A stretch of 64,000 nucleotides of DNA from G963677085 sp963677085 (GTDB lineage: Bacteria > Planctomycetota > Planctomycetia > Pirellulales > Thermoguttaceae): NCBI GenBank assembly GCA_963677085.2, contig CAXXFH010000004.1, forward strand, positions 310,001 through 374,000, read 5' to 3'. The notes beneath the pieces were generated by a model that was not told the DNA's origin, ran no database searches, and was given only the letters and a program-made list of their open reading frames with translations. Made by a program: the position numbers and the translations under genes. This document shows, piece after piece, positions 8,391 to 15,302 of the stretch; position 1 is the first letter of the stretch, and every line of letters starts with the position of its first letter.

Positions 8391-8446
8391 TCTCCCGACC
8401 GAGCTTCCCTAGCTGAGTTTCCCGACCGGGCTTCCCGGCCCAAAAC
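8391..8446. repeat. Degenerate tandem repeat, 27-bp period
   Basis: Two adjoining units, 8391-8417 and 8418-8446, both starting T.TCCCGACCG.GCTTCCC. A CGGCGG-CTACAA-CCGCCG hairpin lies just after, near 8460-8480, and might end rho transcription. No gene is present between rho and the tRNA. Confidence 0.45.
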
Positions 8447-8571
8447 TCCCTGCCAAGCCTCGGCGGCTACAACCGCCGAACACAAAACGCCCTGTTCGCA
8501 CCGAAATCCGACGACAGGAGAAAAGGTAGCGACAAGAAAAGCCGAAGACACCGTTGGTCCTTGTACCAACC

Positions 8572-8654
8572 GGAGGGTAAGCGAATGGCTAGCGGCCTCA
8601 CTGGAAATGAGGTGCCCCGTTCCGGGGTTGCGAGTTCGAATCTCGTGCCCTCCG
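8572..8654 (+). tRNA. tRNA-Ser (anticodon GGA)
   Basis: An 83-base class II tRNA. The acceptor stem GGAGGGT pairs with GCCCTCC (last pair T-G), with discriminator G at 8654 and no encoded CCA. The anticodon arm is CCTCA-CTGGAAA-TGAGG, giving GGA. A long variable arm CCCCG-TTC-CGGGG (8615-8627) is typical of serine tRNA, and the T arm is GCGAG-TTCGAAT-CTCGT. The D arm is weak (only two G-C pairs are clear) and nucleotide 8 is hard to place as the usual U. A 6-bp hairpin GTTGGT/ACCAAC abuts the 5' end (8553-8570). The 3' part is duplicated at 22357-22414, marking this gene as the integration site of the island. Confidence 0.75.
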
Positions 8655-8656
8655 CT
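8599..8656 (+). other. attL: 58-bp direct repeat, left copy
   Basis: Bases 8599-8656 are identical to 22357-22414; the match begins in the anticodon stem of tRNA-Ser and runs past the discriminator base. The flanking bases differ at both ends. The repeat starts at the anticodon loop, the usual crossover place for tyrosine recombinases that use tRNA genes. The chimeric integrase stop codon (8656-8658) touches its right end. Confidence 0.85.
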
Positions 8657-9582
8657 CATAACTCGTTGCCATACAAGGGCTTCGAGCAACTCCTCTCGAA
8701 GTCTTTTTTGTGGCCCTGGGCCTCAGGTTGGTCAATGGTACCCAAACCTTGATTTTCCGGGGTCGATTCACTCTGGTGCTGAGCCCAAAGGTCAGCCGCT
8801 ACCTCGTCGGCATCCATTTCCACGTAGTACCGCATCGTTGTGTCGACCGACGAGTGCCGCATCAGCAGTTTCAACGTGGCCGGCATCACCCGCTTCGCCC
8901 ACCTGCTTCCGAAGCTCCGTCTCAGATCATGCGCGGATGCCGGTTTGGCAACCTCCCGCTCAACCAGCTTGGTCCGCCCGGTGGGATGGCCGTACTTGTC
9001 GAGAACGTCCTCTTTGACCTTCTTCATTTCGCGGTTGACCACGACGCCGGCCTTTCTCCCGATCTTGGTGACAATCCGCGAAACCCGCTTCGGCGTGATC
9101 GGCTGGCCGGTCTGCAACCCGATGAGTCGGAAGACTGGCCCCTCTCGTTCGCTCTCTGGGGTCCGTAGAAGCCACTCGGCGAAATCCGGCGTCATCGGCA
9201 AGAGCTGGTGCTTGCCGATCAGTTGCGGCTCGAACGTGCCGTCGCGGTCGCGAGGCGTGGCGATCGTCAGCTCGCCCGTTTCGCTGCGGACCGTCTTTTT
9301 CGATCGGCCGTTGCGGCGATTGGGAGCCTTCTTCGGCCTCGTGGCCGGAGCGTTCTCGGCTGGCGACGGATCGTTCGGGAGCGTCGTTTCCGCAGCCGAT
9401 TCCTCGGTCGGACCTGCTGCCGGCCGGCGCCCCAGGTGGACGTCCATCTCGGTATTGAGCATCCGCTCGATCGCCGACTTCATCATCAGCCGCATCAGGC
9501 CGTTGAGGTCCTCGATCGTCCGGGCCTCGCCCGCCATCTCGCTTGCTAGCTGTTCCGCCCGTGCCTGCAAAGAAGCGTCCAT
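8656..9582 (-). pseudogene. IS256 transposase-tyrosine integrase chimera
   Basis: One open frame of 308 residues joins two unrelated proteins. Residues 1 to about 128 match the N-terminus of an IS256/Mutator transposase (ERMLNTEMDVHLGRR, then RNGRSKKTVRSETGELTI and PRDRDGTFEPQLIGKHQ). From about LLPMTPDFAEWLLRTPE onward it is the C-terminal part of a tyrosine recombinase, with the catalytic box AHDLRRSFGSRW, the second box LLMRHSSVDTTM and the nucleophile region RYYVEMDA. The integrase arm-binding and core-binding domains and the first catalytic Arg are missing, and so is the transposase DDE core. The ATG at 9582 has an AGGAG site. Integration is unlikely to be catalysed; the frame is nevertheless intact and may be expressed. 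Confidence 0.8.
8737..8746 (+). promoter_or_regulatory. Candidate integrase arm site, left end
   Basis: GGTACCCAAA lies 80 bases inside the left repeat. The same GGTACCCAA word occurs four times (one variant) inside the right end at 22172-22253. Arm-type integrase sites are typically short repeats placed this way; the assignment is by pattern only. Confidence 0.35.
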
Positions 9583-9757
9583 GCGTGTGTCTCCTATCCA
9601 AAAAAAGGTTGTCAAAAACTACCCGTTTCTGCTAGCTGACACAATATTTCTTACAGGCCCTCATCAGGTATCAAAGAGAGATCTCTGCAGAAGTGTGCAG
9701 AAACGCCTGCAACAGCAAAAGCTTGAGGATATCGAACAACTCGTTTTCCTTCGGCTA

Positions 9758-11061
9758 AGAACTCGTAACGAAATTACTTCCGGAAATCTGGGCGTGGCTT
9801 GATCGAGTAGTTCCAATCGGGGCAAGTTGTATGTCGGTGTAGGCTTAGCGCTTTCATCTCTCGGTCCTTTACTTTGAGTTTCTTCGGATACTGACGATGA
9901 TCGAATTCTGCGGTAACACGGAGGCCACCGTCGTTCGTTGTCCCGCGGATCGCGCCGAGCATCAGGTTAAGGCTTCTGAGCGGTTGCCCTGCCCAGTTGT
10001 TGGAAATGGGGCCGAAGAGCCGATGTTCAATATCGTTCCATTTGGAAGCTCCGCGAGGGTAATGACAAACCGTTATCGTGAGGCCCTCTTCGTCGGCCCA
10101 TCGTTGCAGTTCCCGTTTCCAGAGTCGCGGACGATGCCCGTTGCTTCCTCCACTGTCGGCCGTGATCAACAGTTCGGTTGCGTCGGGGTACTGTTTTCGT
10201 CCCGATCGCTTCCACCAGCTTCGAATGGAACGCACGGCGAATTGCGACGTGTCGGCCGACGTCCCAACGCAGACGTGTCCTTGCTTGCGAGTCAGGTCGT
10301 AAATGCCGTACGGAATTGCTCGGCATTCGGCATCGCCCGGAAAGTCGTACATGGAGACTTCGTCCGGCAGCCGCCGCCACAGTCTTCCTTCGTTCTTGAA
10401 ATTGCCGATCAATTCGGTGTTTTTGGTGTCGACACTGATTGCTGCCAAGCCTTCTCTCGAGAAGCGCCGCTTCTGCCGTTGGATATATCGAAACTGCTTG
10501 TCACGATCGGGGTGCGGAGGCCCCGACAGTCGTTTCACGTTGGCACGAAGCGAATAGCCGAGTTTTCGCAACAACCGGCCGATCGTCGTATGCGAGAGGG
10601 TTTTCACCCGGGTTGCCAGCGAGCGCAAACTACAACGCACGTATTTCCGTCTTCCCGTTGGGTCGCCACCGACATGCTCGCGGACCAATGCTTTCAGGCG
10701 GTCTTCGATGCCAGGAACTTTTTTTCGACAGGAGGCCGCCCCGCGCCTTCGCGACGGATGCGGTCCCTCGGACAATCCTCCAAACCATCATCCAGTTCGT
10801 CACGACCTCGCTTGATCGTCTTGGGATCCAAGCCGGTGACCTGCGCGATCTCGGTATCGCCACCCCATCCCGCCGCCTTGGACAATAGCCCAGCGACCCA
10901 TCGTCGCTGCTGCTCGTTCAACCGCGTAAACACCAAACGCGCCTGCTCTTCCCAACGATCCACATCCTGCATAACTTGTCCTCCACCTCAATCCATTGAA
11001 AAACGAAGGATCCCTTATACCGCAAAACCGGATTTCAGGAAATAAAACTCTTACGAGTTCT
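9758..11061 (-). mobile_element. ISAzo13-family insertion sequence
   Basis: A 1.3-kb element with imperfect terminal inverted repeats of about 28 bases. Left end: AGAACTCGTAACGAAATTAC at 9758 onward. Right end, reverse complement: AGAACTCGTAAGAGTTTTAT ending at 11061; after this the two ends share TTCC.GAAATC. The outer flanks read CT/A and CT/AAG, so any target duplication is only 2-3 bases. It carries one transposase in two frames. It sits inside the genomic island, between the integrase chimera and the HTH gene. Confidence 0.75.
9774..10972 (-). CDS. ISAzo13-family transposase, two frames with -1 shift
   Basis: DDE transposase of the ISAzo13 ('Rhodopirellula transposase') family. The first frame (10972 to 10694, 92 residues) carries the N-terminal helical part (EEQARLVFTRLNEQQRRWVA, then EIAQVTGLDPKTI). 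The second frame, ending at 9774, carries TIGRLLRKLGYSLRANVK, the catalytic region ISVDTKNTELIGNFKNEGR, IPYGIYDL, LLITADSGGSNGHRPRLWK and HYPRGASKWNDIEHRLFG. They overlap at A7G (minus strand 10725 to 10718), a classic -1 slippery sequence reading A AAA AAG. A programmed -1 shift would make a full-length enzyme of normal size. The alternative is a simple mutation in the A run. The stop lies 16 bases from the IS end. Confidence 0.75.
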
Positions 11062-11569
11062 AAGTGGAACAAAACGTGTTTGGGGAATCCGGCACCAACG
11101 CATTCTTCGTCTGCTTTGGTGGGACCCAAAGCACGAAGTATGTCCCAGCACGAAAAAGCACACATAGTAGCTGCCCGGTGAGTTTTCTTTGGCCATTCCG
11201 AAGCCAGATGACCTGTGACGAATCTTCAGGGAAGCAACCGCGGCTTTTCGGGTGCTTCGTCCATGGGCGCCGTCGCTTCGGATCCCACCTTGCTGCAGTA
11301 GTCACCCAGCACATCCGCCATACTCTTGGTCGACGACGCATGAAGAAATCCCGACGCTGCATTGACGCCAGAGTTGATTGTCCAACCAGGAATCTTCCCA
11401 GTTAATCACCACCCAGCAAACCGACTGGGGGTTTCCCCAGTTGACGGCGATTTCCACAGTCCGAAAAAGAAGTGCCGGGTGAGGTAAGGGACTCACCCGG
11501 CGAAACCGACGCCGATTGATCGGCGTCACTCCTGGGGTACGATCTTGGGTCCTTAGCGTGCGATTGCTG
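11062..11569. other. Island segment without recognised gene
   Basis: About 500 bases between the IS and the HTH gene. A small minus-strand frame near 11222-11400 ends in SMADVLGDYC..EATAPMDEAPEK and is followed by a normal stop, which could be the tail of a lost gene, but I cannot name it. Nothing else is supported. Confidence 0.35.
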
Positions 11570-11881
11570 CTACCTCACGTACATTCCAAGTTTCCGTAGG
11601 TGCTCTTTTGCCGCTGCCGCCCTGGCCTCCATCTCCGCAGAGGTGGGTTCTGTGGATGGCGTGGCATTGGTTCGTCGGATGAACTCGATAACATCTTGCC
11701 TGCTGACTGCGGTGCGGCAACCAATCTTGCTGGCCCCCAGCTTCACCCGCTGCCCGTGCACCAAGATCCCAACCCGGATCCAGCGGCTAACAGTGTGCGC
11801 GCACGGATGGCGGCCGTTAATCGGCGGGAAAAGCTTACAAGCCTCCTTGATCGTGAAATGTCCGTCGACCTGCGGTACCAT
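11570..11881 (-). CDS. DUF1580-like HTH / excisionase-like protein
   Basis: A 103-residue protein with a MerR/excisionase-like winged helix: HFTIKEACKLFPPINGRHPC, then AHTVSRWIRVGILVHGQRV and KIGCRTAVSRQDVIEFIRR. The pattern 'EAAK..PP..GR....T..RW...G' is that of planctomycetal DUF1580 proteins, usually found near integrases in mobile regions, where they may act as excision factors or small DNA-binding regulators. The ATG at 11881 (MVPQVDG) is preferred over an ATG 33 bases earlier. The C-terminus is Ala/Glu-rich and may be a short coiled coil. Function is inferred from the domain and the island context. Confidence 0.65.
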   Translation of the reverse strand: MVPQVDGHFTIKEACKLFPPINGRHPCAHTVSRWIRVGILVHGQRVKLGASKIGCRTAVSRQDVIEFIRRTNATPSTEPTSAEMEARAAAAKEHLRKLGMYVR

Positions 11882-12072
11882 GGAATCCCCAAATCTTCCC
11901 CAATGTTTTCCCATGATCTTCCCAGAATTTCCCCAAAGTGTTTTCGCTATTGTACGATCATTTTCAAATCATTTAATTGTCATTGTTTCGTGGCGCAATT
12001 TTCATATCATCATGAGTAAGTGTATTCGCCCTACATCTTAAGGTCGCATTATCCATGGCTACTACATCGGTG

Positions 12073-12921
12073 TCAAGAGTTTTGCACCGAAAACTCTGCC
12101 TCGCGAATTGACTGGTGGTGGAAACGCCGCGCCATGCATTCCACCTGTAACAGATGCAAGTGGTCGACACTTATGTGGAGAAATTCCCCACCACGCCCGT
12201 TCAGTGGTCCCGGGTGGAGGAATTTCCGCTTCTTGCAGATATCAATGGTCGACCCACCGCCGGCGAACGGGTCCACCACCACGCCGAATGGTTCGATGTA
12301 GAGGTACAAGAGGTTGCCTAGCCAGCGGACTTCTGAGTTGCCGAAGTGGCTGGAGCCGGCGGTCTTCTCTTGCTGCTTCCAGACGTTATAGATTGGTGCG
12401 ACGAAGTCAGTCGCATGGGTGGCGTTGTCGCGGTTCTCTTCGGCAATGACCGCCATCCGCTCCTTTTCGTCGTCGATCTCGGCGTGGTCGCCAAGTTCTG
12501 CAACAAATTCAAAACTTGGAATCTGTTGCAGAACTTTCGATACTCCTTGGTGGGACATGCCAACTGCCTGTGCGGTCTCCTCTTGCGTATAGCACGCGAA
12601 GTACAGTTTGACGATTTCCGACTCCCGCTTTTCCTTGTTGTCCTTGTCGATCCGCGACAGCCAGTCTTGAACGGTTCTTGGTGTAACGGAAAGAATCTCC
12701 GCCAGCCGTGCTTTCTTCTCCCCCTGCTCGGCAAGCGGCGTCCCTTGGTAGATTTTCCTCGCCATGTCCCGCTTGTTCGCTTGGCTCAACTGCAACCCGT
12801 GCGTGGCATTCCGCTCGATAGCCAATTCCAGTAGGTGAGTGTCGCTGGTCGTCTCGGTGACCGTGGCTTCGATCTCTTCGACGTTGGCCTTCTTGTGTGC
12901 CGTCCAGTGGTGCCACCGCGT
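12073..12921 (-). pseudogene. Truncated ParB-like / DNA methyltransferase gene
   Basis: The minus frame from 12921 to 12073 starts inside a ParB-like domain (HLLELAIERNATHGLQLSQ, then ANKRDMARKIY), continues with an HTH region (RLAEILSVTPRTVQDWLSRI and QEETAQAVGMSHQGVSKVLQ), and enters a DNA-methyltransferase domain (KQQEKTAGSSHFGNSEVRW, then VVVDPFAGGGSTIDICKKR, the SAM-binding motif). After CKKR the protein leaves the family pattern and stops about 40 residues later. The ParB N-terminus is cut by a TGA at 12922-12924 and lost frame upstream. Both ends are therefore missing; proteins of this build occur in phages and integrative elements. A relic of the island's original maintenance genes. 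Confidence 0.65.
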
Positions 12922-13100
12922 TCATCACCCACTCTTTCGGCAGGCTCGGGAGTCCTCCTTGCGCTCCACCAAAGGCATGCGGACGATCCGGTTTGCATCG
13001 GTTTTTGCGATAAATCCGAGGAAAGTCCCTTTTGCTGGTATGCCGAAGATAGCAAAAAGGGGAGGTGTGGGGCCTGCCGTTTTATTTCGTGGGTCGAAGT

Positions 13101-14591
13101 ATGGCCATTATTCGATGTGGTTTGGCACTATTATTCATTGTTGCCGGACTGGTTTTCGTGCCAGTGCGTGACCATCTCGCTTCGGCCCAACAGCTCCCCC
13201 CCAACGGGCAGCAGGCTCATCGTTTGTTTGGCACTGCTGAAGCATCGATTCCGCCGGTCGCCCGACGTGATACGGCGTTTCCACTGAACACACTGCCGCT
13301 CGTGCTTGCCCGGCAACCGGAGGATCGTTTCGCCGGTCCTACGGCCGTCGAGCGTTTGGTCGACTACGCGCTGGCCAACAATCCCGAGATCCAAGCCGCG
13401 CGGTTCCAAGCCCGGGCGATGGGGGCGCGAGTACCGCAGGCAAGGTCCTTGCCCGACCCGATGCTTGTTACCACGGCGTTTCTCCAAGAGATTCAAACGG
13501 CCGCCGGGCCGCAACAACTGGCGATGAGCCTTTCACAGCAGTTTCCTTGGCTGGGAAAACGAGCGATTCGGAGTCAGGTGGCCTACTACGATGCAATGGC
13601 GGCCTACTCTCGCGTTGCCGTGATGGAACTGAAGATTGTTGAAGAAGTCAAGCGGGCGTACTTCGATCTGTACTTCGTCCAGGCAGCAACCGACGAGAAC
13701 CGCCGATTGCAGAAACCCTTGGAAGATGTAATCGCGGTTGCCCGAACGAAATACGAAACCAGTGCCGGCAAAGTAGGTCTGGAAAACGTTCTGCAAGCTC
13801 AGGTCGAGTTGTCCCAGTTGAAGATCGATCTGATCCGGCTGGAGGAGACCCAGCGTCAAGCCCAAGCAAGACTCGCAGGCGTGCTTCATCTGTCGCCGCA
13901 GACGACTATCGAAGCCGTCGGATCGATTCACCGGCGTCGTGTGGAAGACACGGTGAACAATCTCGTGGGCTTGGCGGAAAGATGCCAGCCCGAGTTGCAG
14001 GCGTACCGCCGCGAGATGGCACGCGACCGATCGGCCGTCGATCTGGCCGACCGTGACTATTGGCCCGACGTAACGTTGAGCTTCAATTGGTACGAGATGG
14101 GCAATCACGGGATCAGTCCGGTAGCCAATGGGCAAGATGCCTATTCGATGGGCGTTGGCGTGAATCTGCCAATCCACCGAGACCGGCTGGATGCCGCGGT
14201 TCGCGAGGCGGAAAACAAGGTTTGTGCGACCGCCCGACGCTACGCCGCCGCAAAAGACCGATTCCGAGCCGAAGTGCAATCGCTCTATTCGCAGTTCAAC
14301 GAACACCATCGAATTCGCGGAGTTTTGGAAACCGAGATTGTGCCTCGCGCCGAAGAGACCCTGAAGCTAACGCTGCAGTCGTACCGAGTAGGTCGGGCAG
14401 ATTTCGAGCAACTCATCGACGTCTATCGCACATTGCTTCGTTACCGTATCGACCTGCATCGCCGCGTGGCCCTGAGCGAACAGGTATTGGCCTCGCTGGA
14501 ACGTGCTGTCGGATGCGTGGTCACGTCACCCGATGACAAAGCGGCAGAACAACCGCAAAACTCTCTCCCCACCCGGCTTCCGCCTCGCTGA
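13101..14591 (+). CDS. cusC: TolC-family outer membrane efflux protein (CusC/CzcC-like)
   Basis: A 496-residue exported protein, first of the island efflux operon. MAIIRCGLALLFIVAGLVFV is the signal peptide. The body has two long coiled-coil helical repeats typical of outer membrane efflux proteins: LVDYALANNPEIQAARFQAR, then LPDPMLVTTAFLQEIQT and MSLSQQFPWLGKR in the first, and LVGLAERCQPELQAYRREM and VGVNLPIHRDRLDAAVREAE in the second. It should form the trimeric channel that lets metal ions pumped by CusA leave the cell. No lipobox Cys is present, unlike E. coli CusC. Start: ATG at 13101, rather than an upstream frame start at 13065 that lacks a signal sequence. The gene lies 178 bases before the next one. 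Confidence 0.85.
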   Translation: MAIIRCGLALLFIVAGLVFVPVRDHLASAQQLPPNGQQAHRLFGTAEASIPPVARRDTAFPLNTLPLVLARQPEDRFAGPTAVERLVDYALANNPEIQAARFQARAMGARVPQARSLPDPMLVTTAFLQEIQTAAGPQQLAMSLSQQFPWLGKRAIRSQVAYYDAMAAYSRVAVMELKIVEEVKRAYFDLYFVQAATDENRRLQKPLEDVIAVARTKYETSAGKVGLENVLQAQVELSQLKIDLIRLEETQRQAQARLAGVLHLSPQTTIEAVGSIHRRRVEDTVNNLVGLAERCQPELQAYRREMARDRSAVDLADRDYWPDVTLSFNWYEMGNHGISPVANGQDAYSMGVGVNLPIHRDRLDAAVREAENKVCATARRYAAAKDRFRAEVQSLYSQFNEHHRIRGVLETEIVPRAEETLKLTLQSYRVGRADFEQLIDVYRTLLRYRIDLHRRVALSEQVLASLERAVGCVVTSPDDKAAEQPQNSLPTRLPPR

Positions 14592-14618
14592 TGTTTTGGC
14601 AAACGATGATTCGCGGGC

Positions 14619-14650
14619 TCTCCCTTGTTCCCAAGCTCCGGTTTGGGAGC
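14619..14650. repeat. TTGTTCCCAAGCTCC-type hairpin repeat
   Basis: The sequence CTTGTTCCCAAGCTCC..TTTGGGAG forms a hairpin and resembles a palindromic repeat widely scattered in bacterial genomes. It lies between the cusC-like gene and the small Cys-rich gene, where it could modulate operon mRNA stability. Confidence 0.45.
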
Positions 14651-14768
14651 CAGAAGATGGTTGCTAAGGCGCAATCGGAGCCGCTCTGCAAAAGTCCCCA
14701 CCATTGGCCTCTCGCTCTTGCGGCGTATACTTCAGTAGACGCCTTCGTCTTTGACGAAACGGTGAGTT

Positions 14769-15170
14769 ATGAAGCAGTTCGCAATGGTCACGCTGATCGT
14801 CGGGTTTCTCTTTGGCAGCACGCCGCACGTGCTGTGCGTGGCCCGAAGTACGTTCAGTGCCAAGGTAGGCGAGTTGCCCAAGTGTCCACACTGCCAGAAG
14901 ACCCAGCGAACTGTTCCCACCCCCGGACCCTGCACGCCGTCAGACGAGCGGTCACCGTGTTGCGAGGGTGTCGACGCCGTGCTCGTCGATTCCCCAACGG
15001 TGGACACGTCGCTACCCTTGATTGGCAGCGTCGTCGACGCCGGCACAGTGTCCTCAGTGGCCGCGATTATCGATCCGTGCGGTGATCTTTCAGGGTCGGT
15101 CAATCTTTCTGCGCTTCCGCTGCGCTCGGGCCGCGCGCTGACATTGTTGCTCGGCCATCTTTTGTTCTAA
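14769..15170 (+). CDS. Small exported CPHC-motif protein of the efflux operon
   Basis: A 133-residue protein with the signal peptide MKQFAMVTLIVGFLFGSTPH. The mature part has a CPHCQ motif (residues 39-43) and further Cys residues (CTPSDERSPCCEG, and a later DPCGD). The rest is Ser/Val/Thr-rich, ending in a hydrophobic LLLGHLLF. I do not recognise the family. Its place between the outer-membrane channel gene and the membrane-fusion gene of a Cu/Ag pump, plus the clustered Cys, suggests periplasmic metal binding or sensing. GGTGAG stands before the ATG. Function is inference only. Confidence 0.6.
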   Translation: MKQFAMVTLIVGFLFGSTPHVLCVARSTFSAKVGELPKCPHCQKTQRTVPTPGPCTPSDERSPCCEGVDAVLVDSPTVDTSLPLIGSVVDAGTVSSVAAIIDPCGDLSGSVNLSALPLRSGRALTLLLGHLLF

Positions 15171-15302
15171 ACCGTTTCACACTTTTTTGGCGGTTATTCC
15201 TTGGTGTTTGATGCTGCGCCCGCGCCGTTGTTGCCGGTTCGCACGGGCGACTCAAACAGGGAACGTCTATCCCGGCGTTTTCCCATTTCCTGAGGTGAAA
15301 CG

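Noticed and set aside
9897..11045. 382-residue plus-strand frame across the insertion sequence
   Set aside because: Antisense to the ISAzo13 transposase, which has all its family motifs on the minus strand.
11222..11400. Short minus-strand frame with SMADVLGDYC near its end, possibly an integrase tail
   Set aside because: No catalytic residue or full domain could be seen, and the frame is closed upstream.
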